NCBI GenBank assembly: GCA_003213615.1
Contig: QCMQ01000003.1
Location: 26,667-90,666, forward strand
Length of the DNA: 64,000 nt
Direction: 5' to 3'
Source of the DNA: Pelagibacteraceae bacterium AG-422-D23
GTDB taxonomy: Bacteria; Pseudomonadota; Alphaproteobacteria; Pelagibacterales; Pelagibacteraceae
The notes under the pieces were generated by a model. The model had not been told where the DNA came from, searched no databases, and saw only the letters and a list, made by a program, of their open reading frames with translations. This document shows positions 1 to 9,828 of this stretch, piece by piece (positions within the stretch are counted from its first letter, which is position 1; every line of letters begins with the position of its first letter). The position numbers and the translations under genes are program-made.

Positions 1-2805
1 TTTGCATACTTCTTCAGGTTTTCCTTCGGCGACAATATTACCACCTTTTACACCACCCTCAGGACCCATATCCACAATGTAATCTGCTGTTTTAATTACA
101 TCTAAATTATGTTCAATGACAACTACTGTGTTCCCAAGTTTTACAAATGTATGAAGTATTTCTAAAAGTTTTTTAATATCATGTTGATGCAAACCTGTGG
201 TTGGTTCATCTAGTATATACATAGTTCTTCCTGTTGATCTTTTTGAAAGTTCTTTTGCAAGCTTAATTCGTTGTGCTTCACCTCCTGATAAGGTAGTTGC
301 TTGCTGACCAATTTTTATATAGCCTAGTCCAACTTTTTTAAGAGTTAACAATTTTGTTTTTATATTAGATATATTTTCAAAATACTCACACCCCTCATCA
401 ACAGACATATCTAAAACATCAGCAATACTTTTACCTTTAAATTTAATTTCTAAAGTTTCTCTATTGTACCTGGTACCCTTACATTCATCACACTGTATAT
501 AAACATCAGGTAAAAAATGCATTTCATATGTAATTACACCATCACCCTCACAAGCCTCACATCTACCTCCTTTAACATTGAAAGAAAATCTTCCTGGTTT
601 ATATCCTCTTGTTTTGGACTCTGGGAGGCTTGTAAACCAATCTCTAATAGGTCCAAAGGCCCCTGTATAAGTTGCTGGATTTGATCTAGGGGTTCTTCCA
701 ATAGGAGATTGGTCAATGTCAATTATTTTATCAATTAATTCTACTCCCTTATAACCTTTAAATGATTTAGGTGTTTTTCTTGCTTTATTATTTAAAGTTA
801 AATTTAAAGCATGATACAATGTTTGTAATATTAGGGTAGATTTTCCACTTCCAGAAACACCAGTAACACAGGTAAATGTTCCAGTTGGAATTTTAAGATT
901 TACATTATTTAAATTATTTCCACTTGCACCATTGATTTCTACAAATCTTCCATTTTTAGCTAAACGTCGCGATTTTGGAATTTCAATTGTTTTTTTATTT
1001 GCAAGATATTGACCTGTAATACTATTTTTATCTTTTTTAATCTCATCATATGATCCTTGTGCTGTTATCTCGCCACCATTACTTCCAGCTTCAGGACCTA
1101 GATCAATAATATGATCTGCATTTTCCATTGTCTCAGTGTCATGTTCTACAACAATAACAGTATTACCTAGATCTCGTAATCTTTTTAGTGCATTAATCAG
1201 TTTAACGTTATCTTTTTGGTGTAATCCAATTGAAGGTTCATCCAAAACGTATAAAACACCAGTTAACCCAGATCCAATCTGTGAAGCCAGCCTTATTCTT
1301 TGAGCTTCACCACCTGACAAAGTTCCAGACTCTCTAGACAATGTTAAATAATCTAGACCAACATTTAATAGAAAATTTAATCTTTCATTTATTTCTTTTA
1401 GAACATGTTCAGCTATTTTAAATTGTCTTTTATCAAGGTTATTTTCTAATTTTTTAAACCATTCTGCTGCATCTAAAATAGATTTTTTTGTTACTTCACT
1501 AATATTAAGATCATTAATTTTTACACATAATGCTTCTTCTTTTAATCTATCACCATTACAAGCTTCACAGGCAGTATCAGATTGATATTCAGCTATTGCT
1601 TCTCTTTTCCATTCGCTATCAGACTCTAAAAATCTTCTTTCAAGATTATTAATTACACCTTCAAAAGTTTTTTTATAAGAATATTTCTCGTATCCATCGT
1701 CATAATTAAATTTAATCTCATCTTCATCTGAACCATAAAGAATGATATCTTTTATTTTTTTAGGTAATTTTTTCCATTTTTCATCTAGAGAAAAACCATA
1801 ATGTTTTGCTAAAGATGCTAAAGTTTGAGCATAATATAATGTGGTTGATTTTGACCAAGGTTCTATTGCTCCATCTGCTAAACTTTTTCTTTCATCAGGA
1901 ACAACTAAATTTGGATCAACATTTAACTTCATACCAATTCCTTCACACTCTTCACAAGCTCCATAGGGACTGTTAAATGAAAAAAGTCTTGGCTCAATTT
2001 CCTCAATTGTAAAACCGCTCTCAGGGCATGCAAATTTTGTAGAGTAAATTAATTTTTCAATTTTTCTAAATTTTTGTGGAAGTGTTTCGTCTTCATATTC
2101 TACAAAAACTAAACCATTAGCTAAATTTACCGCAGTTTCAATACTTTCAGCTAACCTGTTACCAAGTTTTGAATTTAAAACTATTCTATCGACTAAGACT
2201 GAAATATCGTGTTTAAGTTTTTTATCTAGATTGGGTGACTTTTCTATATCATATAAAATATTATCAATTTTAATTTTTCTAAAACCTCTTCTTTTGTAAC
2301 TTAAAATATCTTTTTTATATTCACCCTTACGACCTCTTACTACTGGAGCGTAAATATATATTGTTGATTTTTTTGGTAATTTTTTAACTAAATCTACTAT
2401 TTGTGTAATGGTTTGAGAGGTTATTGGTTTACCTGTAAATGGTGAGTAGGGGATACCTGCTCTAGCATATAAAACCCTCATGTAATCATAAATTTCTGTT
2501 ACAGTTGCAACAGTAGATCTTGGGTTTTTTGAGGTATTTTTTTGCTCGATTGCAATAGCAGGACTTAATCCCTCTATTAAATCAACATTTGGTTTTTTCA
2601 TTTTATCTAAAAATTGACGTGCATAGGCAGATAAACTTTCTACATACCTTCTCTGACCTTCTGCATAGATAGTATCAAAAGCTAAAGATGATTTTCCTGA
2701 CCCAGACAGACCCGTTATGACCACAAATTTGTCTTTTGGAATCTCTACAGTAACATTCTTCAAATTATGTTCTTTAGCGCCCTTAATAACTATCTTTTTC
2801 ATCAT
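1..2805 (-). CDS. uvrA: UvrA, excinuclease ABC subunit A (3' end cut by window edge)
   Basis: UvrA is the DNA-damage-scanning ATPase of nucleotide excision repair. The reading frame is open from an ATG at 2805 (tandem ATGs at 2805 and 2802) to the first base, giving 935 residues. Since family members are about 940-950 aa, only the last few residues are missing. Visible by translation are the N-terminal Walker A (GLSGSGKS), the first zinc-finger area with its CEEC pair and [16 protein letters not shown] context, ABC signatures of the SGGEAQR type and a second Walker A near 840-860. It is divergent from ssb, a pairing common in proteobacteria. Identity is near certain; the choice between the two adjacent ATGs is not resolvable. 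Confidence 0.95.
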   Translation of the reverse strand, partial: MMKKIVIKGAKEHNLKNVTVEIPKDKFVVITGLSGSGKSSLAFDTIYAEGQRRYVESLSAYARQFLDKMKKPNVDLIEGLSPAIAIEQKNTSKNPRSTVATVTEIYDYMRVLYARAGIPYSPFTGKPITSQTITQIVDLVKKLPKKSTIYIYAPVVRGRKGEYKKDILSYKRRGFRKIKIDNILYDIEKSPNLDKKLKHDISVLVDRIVLNSKLGNRLAESIETAVNLANGLVFVEYEDETLPQKFRKIEKLIYSTKFACPESGFTIEEIEPRLFSFNSPYGACEECEGIGMKLNVDPNLVVPDERKSLADGAIEPWSKSTTLYYAQTLASLAKHYGFSLDEKWKKLPKKIKDIILYGSDEDEIKFNYDDGYEKYSYKKTFEGVINNLERRFLESDSEWKREAIAEYQSDTACEACNGDRLKEEALCVKINDLNISEVTKKSILDAAEWFKKLENNLDKRQFKIAEHVLKEINERLNFLLNVGLDYLTLSRESGTLSGGEAQRIRLASQIGSGLTGVLYVLDEPSIGLHQKDNVKLINALKRLRDLGNTVIVVEHDTETMENADHIIDLGPEAGSNGGEITAQGSYDEIKKDKNSITGQYLANKKTIEIPKSRRLAKNGRFVEINGASGNNLNNVNLKIPTGTFTCVTGVSGSGKSTLILQTLYHALNLTLNNKARKTPKSFKGYKGVELIDKIIDIDQSPIGRTPRSNPATYTGAFGPIRDWFTSLPESKTRGYKPGRFSFNVKGGRCEACEGDGVITYEMHFLPDVYIQCDECKGTRYNRETLEIKFKGKSIADVLDMSVDEGCEYFENISNIKTKLLTLKKVGLGYIKIGQQATTLSGGEAQRIKLAKELSKRSTGRTMYILDEPTTGLHQHDIKKLLEILHTFVKLGNTVVVIEHNLDVIKTADYIVDMGPEGGVKGGNIVAEGKPEEVCK

Positions 2806-2851
2806 AATTTTAGTTGCTTTGAGTTAATAAAATTAATATTCAGAAGAATTG

Positions 2852-2860
2852 TGATATAAT
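2852..2860 (+). promoter_or_regulatory. Putative extended -10 promoter for ssb
   Basis: A perfect TATAAT lies at 2855-2860, preceded by TG at 2852-2853 (extended -10 form). It is 33 nt upstream of the ssb ATG. No good -35 is visible at the usual distance. The -10 sits inside an inverted repeat, AGAATT (2845-2850) and AATTCT (2858-2863). Inference from sequence only. Confidence 0.4.
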
Positions 2861-2893
2861 TCTAATTAACTAATTTAACAAATATTAAATATT

Positions 2894-3343
2894 ATGGCTG
2901 GAAGTTTAAATAAAGTATTATTAATTGGTCGTTTGGGCGCAGATCCTGAAATTAAGCAAATGGTAAATGGCAAAAGTGTAGCTAGATTAAGCCTTGCAAC
3001 AAGTCAATCCTGGAAAGATAAAAACACTGGAGAAAGAAAAGAAAAAACTGAATGGCACCGTGTAGTTGTATTCAACGAAGGTTTAGTAAATGTTGTTCAA
3101 CAATATTTAAAAAAAGGTGCTCAAGTTTATGTTGAGGGACAAATTACAACAAGAAAATGGAAAGATGAACAATCGGGACAAGATAAATACTCAACTGAGA
3201 TAGTTATACAAGGATATAATTCTTCACTGACAATGTTAGGCGGAGGTAATTCTGGTGGTGGAATTCAAAATGATACAACTCAACAAAATAATATTGAGGA
3301 TTCTTCACAAGTATCAGATATGGATGATGAAATTCCATTTTAA
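2894..3343 (+). CDS. ssb: Single-stranded DNA-binding protein
   Basis: SSB coats single-stranded DNA in replication, recombination and repair. The 149-aa protein has the OB-fold at residues 1-110 (N-terminal [14 protein letters not shown], then the EWHRVVVF strand) and a Gly/Asn/Gln-rich linker. It ends in the acidic DMDDEIPF tip used to recruit partner proteins. Divergent from uvrA, and followed after only 5 nt by gyrA, suggesting co-transcription. Length and tail are standard. Confidence 0.97.
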   Translation: MAGSLNKVLLIGRLGADPEIKQMVNGKSVARLSLATSQSWKDKNTGERKEKTEWHRVVVFNEGLVNVVQQYLKKGAQVYVEGQITTRKWKDEQSGQDKYSTEIVIQGYNSSLTMLGGGNSGGGIQNDTTQQNNIEDSSQVSDMDDEIPF

Positions 3344-3348
3344 TTTCT

Positions 3349-5928
3349 ATGAAAAATACTGAAGAGTTTAAAGATAAAAATATAAAATTAATCTCAATGC
3401 ATGATGAGATGAGCTCATCATATCTTTCTTATGCAATGAGTGTAATTGTTAGTCGTGCTCTTCCTGATGTAAGAGATGGATTAAAACCAGTTCATAGAAG
3501 AATTTTATATGCAATGTACAAGGGCGGATATGATTGGTCTAAACAATTTAGAAAATCTGCAAGAATAGTTGGAGATGTTATTGGTAAATATCATCCTCAC
3601 GGTGATCAGTCTGTTTATGATGCTTTAGTTAGAATGGTGCAAGATTTTTCTATGAGCTTACCGTTAATTCAAGGTCAAGGAAATTTTGGTTCTATAGATG
3701 GCGATCCTGCTGCTGCGATGAGGTATACCGAAACTCGTTTGTCAAAAGTTTCTCAATATTTAATTGATGATATTGAAAAAAATACAATTACTTTCAAAAG
3801 CAATTATGATGAAACAGAGAAAGAACCTAGTGTTTTACCAGCACAGTTTCCAAATTTATTAGTAAATGGAGCTGGTGGTATAGCTGTCGGTATGGCAACA
3901 AGCATACCTCCTCACAATTTAGGTGAAATTATAGATGGCACTTTGGCCTTAATAGATAATAAAGATATTAAAATTAAAGAATTGATGAAACATATACCTG
4001 GTCCAGATTTTCCAACTGGTGGTGTAATTATAGGTAAAGATATAATTAAACAAGGATATAACAATGGAAGAGGGTCCTTCAAGATTAGAGGTGAAATCTT
4101 AATTGAACAACAAAAAAATGGTCGTGAAAGACTTGTAATAACTTCTATACCTTATCAAGTTAACAAATCTGTTTTAAACGAAAGAATTGCTCAATTAGTA
4201 AGAGAAAAAAAGATTGAAGGAATAAGAGATATTAGAGATGAATCAAATAGAGAAGGTATAAGGGTAGCAATAGATTTAAGAAATGGTGTAGAGCCAGAGA
4301 CTATAAAGAGACAATTATATAAAAATACTCAAATCGAAAGCTCTTTTGGGTTTAATACTTTGGCTATTGTTGAGGGAAAACCTCAAACTTGTACTTTAAA
4401 AGATTTTTTATCTAATTTTTTAACTTTTAGAGAAGATGTAGTTATTAAGAAAACTAAATTCGATCTTCAAAAAGCTGAAGAACGAGCACATATATTAATC
4501 GGGTTATCGGTGTCAGTTGAAAATCTAGATAAAATAATAAAAATTATTCGATCATCTAAGACACCTGATGATGCCAAAATATCAATTCAAAAAACAAAAT
4601 GGAAAATAAACAAATCACAAAAATTAATTTCTCTAGTAGAGGGAAAAAAAGGTAAAAATCTTTATTCTTTATCTGAAGCACAAGTTTTAGCTATTTTAGA
4701 ATTAAGACTTCAAAAATTAACTGCATTAGGAATAAATGAAATCGAGGTTGAAATTAAAAAATTAGCTGAAGTGATCATCAAATATAAAAAGATTATTTCA
4801 TCAAAAAAAGAACTTTTAAAAGTAATCAGTGAAGAGTTAAAAAATATTAAAGAGAAATTTGCTATTCCAAGAAGAACTAAAATTATTGATGCTGTTTTAA
4901 ATTACGATATTGAAGAAACCATCCAAAAACAATCAGTAATAATTACAGTTACATTGCAAGGCTACATAAAGAGAGGTTCTTTAGATGGTGTAAAAAAACA
5001 AAAAAGAGGTGGAAAAGGTAAATCAGGAATAACAACTAGAGATCAAGATTCTGTTGTTCAAACACTATCTGTAAATACTCATACTTCAGTTCTTTTCTTT
5101 TCTACTGAGGGTTTAGTTTATAAGATCAAAGCATGGAAAATTCCTGAGGGCTCATCATCATCCAAGGGTAAGTCTTTATTTAATATTTTACCTTTAAAAA
5201 GCCATCAAGCAATAAGCTCAATTATGCCAATGCCTGAAGATGAAACAGACTTAAAAAATTATCAAATAATTTTTGCTACTGCTCAAGGAAAAGTAAGAAA
5301 AAACAGTTTAGAAGATTTTTCATCAATTAATGCATCTGGAAAAATTGCTATGAAATTAGATAATAATGATAAAATCGTTGGTGTTAAAATATGTAAAGAT
5401 AACCAAGATGTAATTTTAAGTACAAAGTTTGGCAAATGCATAAGATTCGAAGCTAAAAAATTAAGAGTTTTTAAAGGCAGATCATCAAAAGGAATTAAAG
5501 GGATAGAACTAGCGCCAAATGACCAAATTGTATCTTTATCAGTAATTGATAATGATAAAACTAAAAAAAATGGAAAAAAATCAAAAGATGAAAAATCTGA
5601 AATAAAAGCAAAAGAAAGATTTGTTTTATCAATTAGTGAAAATGGTTATGGAAAAAAAACATCACATATGGATTATAGAGTAACGAATAGAGGTGGGAAA
5701 GGAATAATTGGAATAGTCAATTCACCAAGGAATGGTAATGTCACTTCATCATTTCCGGTTTATGAGGGAGATGAGATTTTAATATCTACTAATAAAGGTA
5801 GAGTTATAAGAGTTGCAGTTAAAGAAATTAGGACCGCAGGTAGAAACACACAAGGTGTTAGAATAATTAAGTTATCAGGTGAGGAAAAAGTAGTTTCTTC
5901 GATCAAAATTGATGATAATTTGATTTAA
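3349..5928 (+). CDS. gyrA: DNA gyrase subunit A
   Basis: GyrA is the breakage-reunion subunit of DNA gyrase. At 859 aa it has the winged-helix/tower N-terminal half with catalytic Tyr126 (AMRYTE) and the quinolone-pocket helix [10 protein letters not shown]. The C-terminal beta-pinwheel carries the GyrA box QKRGGKG at 551-557, which separates it from ParC. The residue matching E. coli Ser83 is Gln87 here. A Lys-rich insertion lies near residues 735-760 in the pinwheel. It is 5 nt after ssb and its stop TAA shares one base with the coaD start. Confidence 0.96.
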   Translation: MKNTEEFKDKNIKLISMHDEMSSSYLSYAMSVIVSRALPDVRDGLKPVHRRILYAMYKGGYDWSKQFRKSARIVGDVIGKYHPHGDQSVYDALVRMVQDFSMSLPLIQGQGNFGSIDGDPAAAMRYTETRLSKVSQYLIDDIEKNTITFKSNYDETEKEPSVLPAQFPNLLVNGAGGIAVGMATSIPPHNLGEIIDGTLALIDNKDIKIKELMKHIPGPDFPTGGVIIGKDIIKQGYNNGRGSFKIRGEILIEQQKNGRERLVITSIPYQVNKSVLNERIAQLVREKKIEGIRDIRDESNREGIRVAIDLRNGVEPETIKRQLYKNTQIESSFGFNTLAIVEGKPQTCTLKDFLSNFLTFREDVVIKKTKFDLQKAEERAHILIGLSVSVENLDKIIKIIRSSKTPDDAKISIQKTKWKINKSQKLISLVEGKKGKNLYSLSEAQVLAILELRLQKLTALGINEIEVEIKKLAEVIIKYKKIISSKKELLKVISEELKNIKEKFAIPRRTKIIDAVLNYDIEETIQKQSVIITVTLQGYIKRGSLDGVKKQKRGGKGKSGITTRDQDSVVQTLSVNTHTSVLFFSTEGLVYKIKAWKIPEGSSSSKGKSLFNILPLKSHQAISSIMPMPEDETDLKNYQIIFATAQGKVRKNSLEDFSSINASGKIAMKLDNNDKIVGVKICKDNQDVILSTKFGKCIRFEAKKLRVFKGRSSKGIKGIELAPNDQIVSLSVIDNDKTKKNGKKSKDEKSEIKAKERFVLSISENGYGKKTSHMDYRVTNRGGKGIIGIVNSPRNGNVTSSFPVYEGDEILISTNKGRVIRVAVKEIRTAGRNTQGVRIIKLSGEEKVVSSIKIDDNLI

Positions 5929-6422
5929 TGAATAAAACAGCTATATATCCGGGAACTTTTGATCCTATCACTTTTGGTCATATAGATGTAATAAAAAAAT
6001 CATTAAAATTATTTGATAAAATAGTTGTTGGGGTCTCTGATGAAAGTAATAAAAATTACCTATTTAGCTCTGAAGAAAGAATAGAAATTGTTAATAAAGC
6101 TTTATTTAAAGATCTAAAGCTTAATAAAAAAAAAATAAAAGTTGTTTCATTTGGCTCTTTAACTACTGATTTATGTAAAAAATATAAATCAAATATTATT
6201 TTAAGAGGCTTGAGAGCTGTATCTGACTTTGAATACGAATTTCAATTAGCTGGCATGAATAGAAAATTAAATCAAAATATAGAGACAATTTTTTTAATGT
6301 CTGATGTAGAAAATCAAATTATTTCATCAAGATTTGTAAAAGAAATTGTTAAATTAAAAGGAAATATTAAAAAATTTACTACTAAAAGTACAATCAAATC
6401 TTTAAAAGAGAAATATGAATAA
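5928..6422 (+). CDS. coaD: Phosphopantetheine adenylyltransferase
   Basis: CoaD makes dephospho-CoA from 4'-phosphopantetheine and ATP, the penultimate step of CoA synthesis. The 164-aa protein has the nucleotidyltransferase N-terminus YPGTFDPITFGHID with the (T/H)xGH motif. It also has the central LRGLRAVSDFEYEFQ stretch and the C-terminal ISSRFVKEI motif typical of the family. The start overlaps the gyrA stop by 1 nt and the end overlaps the next gene by 8 nt. Confidence 0.95.
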   Translation: MNKTAIYPGTFDPITFGHIDVIKKSLKLFDKIVVGVSDESNKNYLFSSEERIEIVNKALFKDLKLNKKKIKVVSFGSLTTDLCKKYKSNIILRGLRAVSDFEYEFQLAGMNRKLNQNIETIFLMSDVENQIISSRFVKEIVKLKGNIKKFTTKSTIKSLKEKYE

Positions 6423-6975
6423 AATTTTTATTAAAATATTTATTTTGTTTTTTTTAATTACAAATCAATCAATAGCTGAGGAGAATATAATGATATTAAA
6501 ATTAAAAGATGGAGAAGTTAAAATTGAATTATTTGAAGACGTGGCACCAAATCATGTAAAAAGAATTAAAGAATTAGCAAATAGTGGTAAATACGATAAT
6601 GTAGTTTTTCATAGAGTTATAGATGGATTTATGGCTCAAACAGGCGATGTAAAATTTGGAAATTCAGAATCTAAAGAATTTGATCTTAAAAGAGCTGGAA
6701 TGGGTGGTTCAGATCTCCCTAATTTAGAACAAGAATTTAACAACCTACCACATGATAGAGGAACTTTATCTATGGCAAGATCCCAAGATCCTGATAGTGC
6801 AAATAGTCAATTTTTTATTTGTTTTCAAGCAGCTCCATTTTTAGATAGACAATATACAGTTTTTGGAAAAGTAATCGAGGGTATGGAATTTGTAGATAAA
6901 ATTAAAAGAGGTGACCAAAACAACAATGGCGCTGTAACAGATCCTGATAAAATTATTAGTTTCAAATCCAAATAA
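6415..6975 (+). CDS. Periplasmic cyclophilin-type peptidyl-prolyl isomerase
   Basis: A 186-aa cyclophilin. Residues 1-21 form a signal peptide (Lys-rich start, hydrophobic core, cleavage near IAEEN), so the enzyme should act in the periplasm on Pro bonds of exported proteins. The core shows VFHRVIDGFMAQTGD, the SMARSQDPDSANSQFFI active-site region and FLDRQYTVFGKV. It overlaps coaD by 8 nt and precedes tgt by 9 nt. Confidence 0.93.
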   Translation: MNKIFIKIFILFFLITNQSIAEENIMILKLKDGEVKIELFEDVAPNHVKRIKELANSGKYDNVVFHRVIDGFMAQTGDVKFGNSESKEFDLKRAGMGGSDLPNLEQEFNNLPHDRGTLSMARSQDPDSANSQFFICFQAAPFLDRQYTVFGKVIEGMEFVDKIKRGDQNNNGAVTDPDKIISFKSK

Positions 6976-6984
6976 TTTTTTTTA

Positions 6985-8097
6985 ATGGCATTAAAAAAAT
7001 TTGCCTTTAAGGTTTTAAAAAAAGATAATTTTGCCAGGTGTGGTTTAATAGAAACTCACAGAGGAAATATAAAAACTCCTGCATTTATGCCTGTTGGAAC
7101 GCAGGCTACTGTAAAGGCTTGCACTATAGATGATATAAAAAAAACTGGTTCTGAAATTATACTTTCAAATACTTATCATTTAATGATTAGACCTGGTGTA
7201 GAAAGAATTCAATCTGCAGGGGGGCTTCATAATTTTATGAATTGTGATCTACCTATATTGACCGATTCTGGTGGCTTTCAAGTAATGTCTTTATCAAAAT
7301 TAAACAAGATTGATCGCGAGAAGGGGGCAATTTTTAATTCTCATGTTGATGGAAAGAAATTTTATTTAAGTCCAGAAGAAAGCATTAGGATACAATTGGG
7401 TTTAAATTCAGACATAGTAATGATAATGGATGAGTGTCCAAAAAAAACAAATGATTATGATGTTATAAAAAAATCAATGGATCTTTCACTTTATTGGGCT
7501 GAAAGATCTAAAATAGCATTCGGTGATAATCCTCACAAAGCTTTGTTTGGAATTGTTCAAGGAGGTCTTTTTAAAGATTTAAGATTAAAATCTCTTCAAG
7601 AACTAATTAAAATTGGTTTCGACGGTTATGCATTGGGCGGATTGGCTGTAGGTGAGTCACAAAATGAAATGTTTAATGTTTTAGATGATATTAAGCAATA
7701 TTTACCTATTGAAAAGCCACACTACTTAATGGGTGTTGGAACACCATCCGATATTTTAGGTTCTGTAAAAAGAGGTATAGATATGTTTGATTGCGTTTTG
7801 CCAACTAGATCAGGAAGAACAGGTTTAGCATTTACCTGGCAAGGAAGAATTAATATTAAAAACAATAAATATCAAAATGACAACACCTCTTTAGATCCAG
7901 ATTGTGAAAATCTTAATTTAAATAAATATTCAAAAAACTACTTAAATCACTTATTCAATACTAATGAAATTCTAGCTTCAATGTTGCTCACTCTTCATAA
8001 TATTAATTTTTATCAAGAATTAATGGCCTCGATCAGAAAAAATATTAATGATGGTACTTTTGATCAATTTCACGATAAATACATTGATAAGTTGTAG
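6985..8097 (+). CDS. tgt: tRNA-guanine transglycosylase (queuosine)
   Basis: Tgt swaps guanine-34 for preQ1 in tRNAs with GUN anticodons. The 370-aa protein keeps the substrate Asp in TDSGGFQVMS, GGLAVGE, and the nucleophile region MFDCVLPTRSGRTG. The C-terminal zinc site is degraded: the family CxCxxC reads C307-E-N309-L-N-L312 here, so two of three cysteines are gone while the distal His in LTLHNINFY remains. Last gene of the ssb-gyrA-coaD-ppi run. Identity is firm; metal content is doubtful. Confidence 0.94.
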   Translation: MALKKFAFKVLKKDNFARCGLIETHRGNIKTPAFMPVGTQATVKACTIDDIKKTGSEIILSNTYHLMIRPGVERIQSAGGLHNFMNCDLPILTDSGGFQVMSLSKLNKIDREKGAIFNSHVDGKKFYLSPEESIRIQLGLNSDIVMIMDECPKKTNDYDVIKKSMDLSLYWAERSKIAFGDNPHKALFGIVQGGLFKDLRLKSLQELIKIGFDGYALGGLAVGESQNEMFNVLDDIKQYLPIEKPHYLMGVGTPSDILGSVKRGIDMFDCVLPTRSGRTGLAFTWQGRINIKNNKYQNDNTSLDPDCENLNLNKYSKNYLNHLFNTNEILASMLLTLHNINFYQELMASIRKNINDGTFDQFHDKYIDKL

Positions 8098-8127
8098 AAC
8101 GTATAGAGATTCAGTTAAAATTGACAT

Positions 8128-8155
8128 TTGAAAAAAATTAATAATTCTGTATATA
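8128..8155 (+). promoter_or_regulatory. Putative promoter of tRNA-Lys
   Basis: TTGAAA (8128-8133) and TATATA (8150-8155) are separated by 16 nt. Transcription would start near 8162, about 20 nt before the tRNA. A TTGACA at 8121-8126 is an alternative -35 for a different spacing. Confidence 0.4.
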
Positions 8156-8181
8156 ACAATTATTCAATTTGAATAATTTGG

Positions 8182-8257
<76 letters not shown>

Positions 8258-8266
8258 CTTATTCAA

Positions 8267-9094
8267 TTAACTAAACTCAATTGGTGGATAATCCAGAATT
8301 ACCTCATTCATCCATTCATTCAACTGTCTAATTCGTGTATCAGAAGACGGATGTGTACTCATAAATTGTGGTGGTTCTTTACCTTTATTAAATTCTTTCA
8401 TTCTTTCCCAGATTTTAACAGTTTCTCTAATATCATACCCTGAAAGTGATGAAAAAATCATACCAAGATAATCAGCTTCACTTTCTTGTTTTCTATTAAA
8501 AGGATTCATTATTCCAAGTTGAGCTAGCAAACCAACAGTATCCATTCCTGTTGTTCTGTTAATATCTGATAGTACACCACCACTCGCTATATCAATTATT
8601 CGAGCTCCTGTATTTAGCAATACTCCTCGACTTGCTCTTTCCACAGAATGTTTAGCAACTGCATGAGCTACCTCATGACCCATAACGGCAGCTAAACCAT
8701 TTGTATTTTTTGTAACATCAAGAATACCAGTATAAACAGCTATTTTGCCACCGGGCATACACCATGCATTTCTAACTTTTTTGTTATCAATTAAAATATA
8801 TTCCCAATCAAAATTTACTGTTGGATCGTTTAAATTAGCTCTATAAAAATATTCACTTATTGAGTCTTCCATTCTTTTTCCAATTTCTTTTATTTCATTT
8901 AATTTTTTTGCATCATCACTCATCTTTTCTTTTTTTTTTACTTTTTCGTAAATTTGAGCGGCTTGAGCATTTAATTTTGCTTCTGGAATAATTTTTAATT
9001 GTTTTCTATCAGTTATGGGTGCTGTAGAACAAGAGTGCAAAAGAAGACTTCCACAACCACAGCCCACATATGTTAAAAATTTTCTTCTATCCAT
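8267..9094 (-). CDS. M48-family zinc metalloprotease lipoprotein
   Basis: A 275-aa M48 peptidase. The zinc motif HEVAH is at residues 140-144 (VMGHEVAHAVAKH) with the downstream third ligand in KQESEADYLGM. The N-terminus has a twin-arginine-like RRKFL followed by a hydrophobic stretch and lipobox LLHSC with Cys22. It is therefore probably a Tat-exported, membrane-anchored envelope protease of the LoiP/YcaL/BepA type. Convergent with tRNA-Lys; monocistronic by context. The substrate is unknown. Confidence 0.9.
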   Translation of the reverse strand: MDRRKFLTYVGCGCGSLLLHSCSTAPITDRKQLKIIPEAKLNAQAAQIYEKVKKKEKMSDDAKKLNEIKEIGKRMEDSISEYFYRANLNDPTVNFDWEYILIDNKKVRNAWCMPGGKIAVYTGILDVTKNTNGLAAVMGHEVAHAVAKHSVERASRGVLLNTGARIIDIASGGVLSDINRTTGMDTVGLLAQLGIMNPFNRKQESEADYLGMIFSSLSGYDIRETVKIWERMKEFNKGKEPPQFMSTHPSSDTRIRQLNEWMNEVILDYPPIEFS

Positions 9095-9124
9095 ATCTAT
9101 TTAAAATTGATATTAATATTTTAA

Positions 9125-9202
9125 ATGAATCTTAATAACAAAATCTTAATTGTATTATTTATCATTTCAATTGTTTTTGTTATATATGCTAGTTATAGTT
9201 AA
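9125..9202 (+). CDS. Possible 25-residue single-span membrane peptide
   Basis: An ATG-to-TAA frame of 25 codons lies between the divergent M48 protease and DUF502 genes. Its peptide is a short Asn/Lys start followed by a strongly hydrophobic Ile/Val/Leu/Phe stretch, as in small membrane proteins. No ribosome site is evident. AT-rich DNA readily makes such frames, so this is weak. Confidence 0.2.
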   Translation: MNLNNKILIVLFIISIVFVIYASYS

Positions 9203-9210
9203 TTTTAAAT

Positions 9211-9828
9211 ATGACGAAAAAAAGGGCAAAAAAATCATTTTCATTAACTCTGAGAAACTATTTTATTACCGGCGTTGTTGTTTTAATACCAATTGGTTTC
9301 ACCCTGTATCTTACTAAGATTTTAATTGGTATTTCATCCAATTTAATCCCAAAAAATATTAATCCAAACAGTTATTTGCCTTTTAATATTCCTGGAGTTG
9401 AAATTATTATTTCAATTTTACTTATCACCATTGTTGGTGGATTATCTTTGTCTTTCTTTGGAAGAAGAATACTTAAATTGATAGATGATCTATTCAAAAG
9501 AATTCCATTTTTAAGAACAGTTTATTCAGCAATTGTTCAAATGACCGAAACTTTTTCAAAAAAAGATGATGGAAAAAAAAGTGTTGTTTTAATTGAATAT
9601 CCAAGAAAAGGAGTTTGGGCAGTTGGTTTTGCTACAAAAGAAAATAAAGGTGAGATGGCACAAAAAACTGGCAAGAACTTAATTAACGTATTTGTACCAA
9701 CAACCCCAAATCCAACAAGTGGTTTTTTATTAATGTTTCCTATTGAAGACGTTATATTTTTAAATATGTCTTTTGAGGAAGCATCTAAATTTATAGTTTC
9801 AGCAGGCACTTCTACTAAAAAATCTTAA
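9211..9828 (+). CDS. DUF502 family inner-membrane protein
   Basis: A 205-aa protein with a basic N-terminus and two membrane segments (about 17-40 and 63-84). The following soluble domain contains RIPFLRTVYSAIVQM and GFLLMFPIEDVIFLNMS, characteristic of the DUF502 family. Its biochemical function is not known. Its last 4 nt overlap convergently with the recG stop, a pairing seen in alphaproteobacteria. Confidence 0.85.
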   Translation: MTKKRAKKSFSLTLRNYFITGVVVLIPIGFTLYLTKILIGISSNLIPKNINPNSYLPFNIPGVEIIISILLITIVGGLSLSFFGRRILKLIDDLFKRIPFLRTVYSAIVQMTETFSKKDDGKKSVVLIEYPRKGVWAVGFATKENKGEMAQKTGKNLINVFVPTTPNPTSGFLLMFPIEDVIFLNMSFEEASKFIVSAGTSTKKS

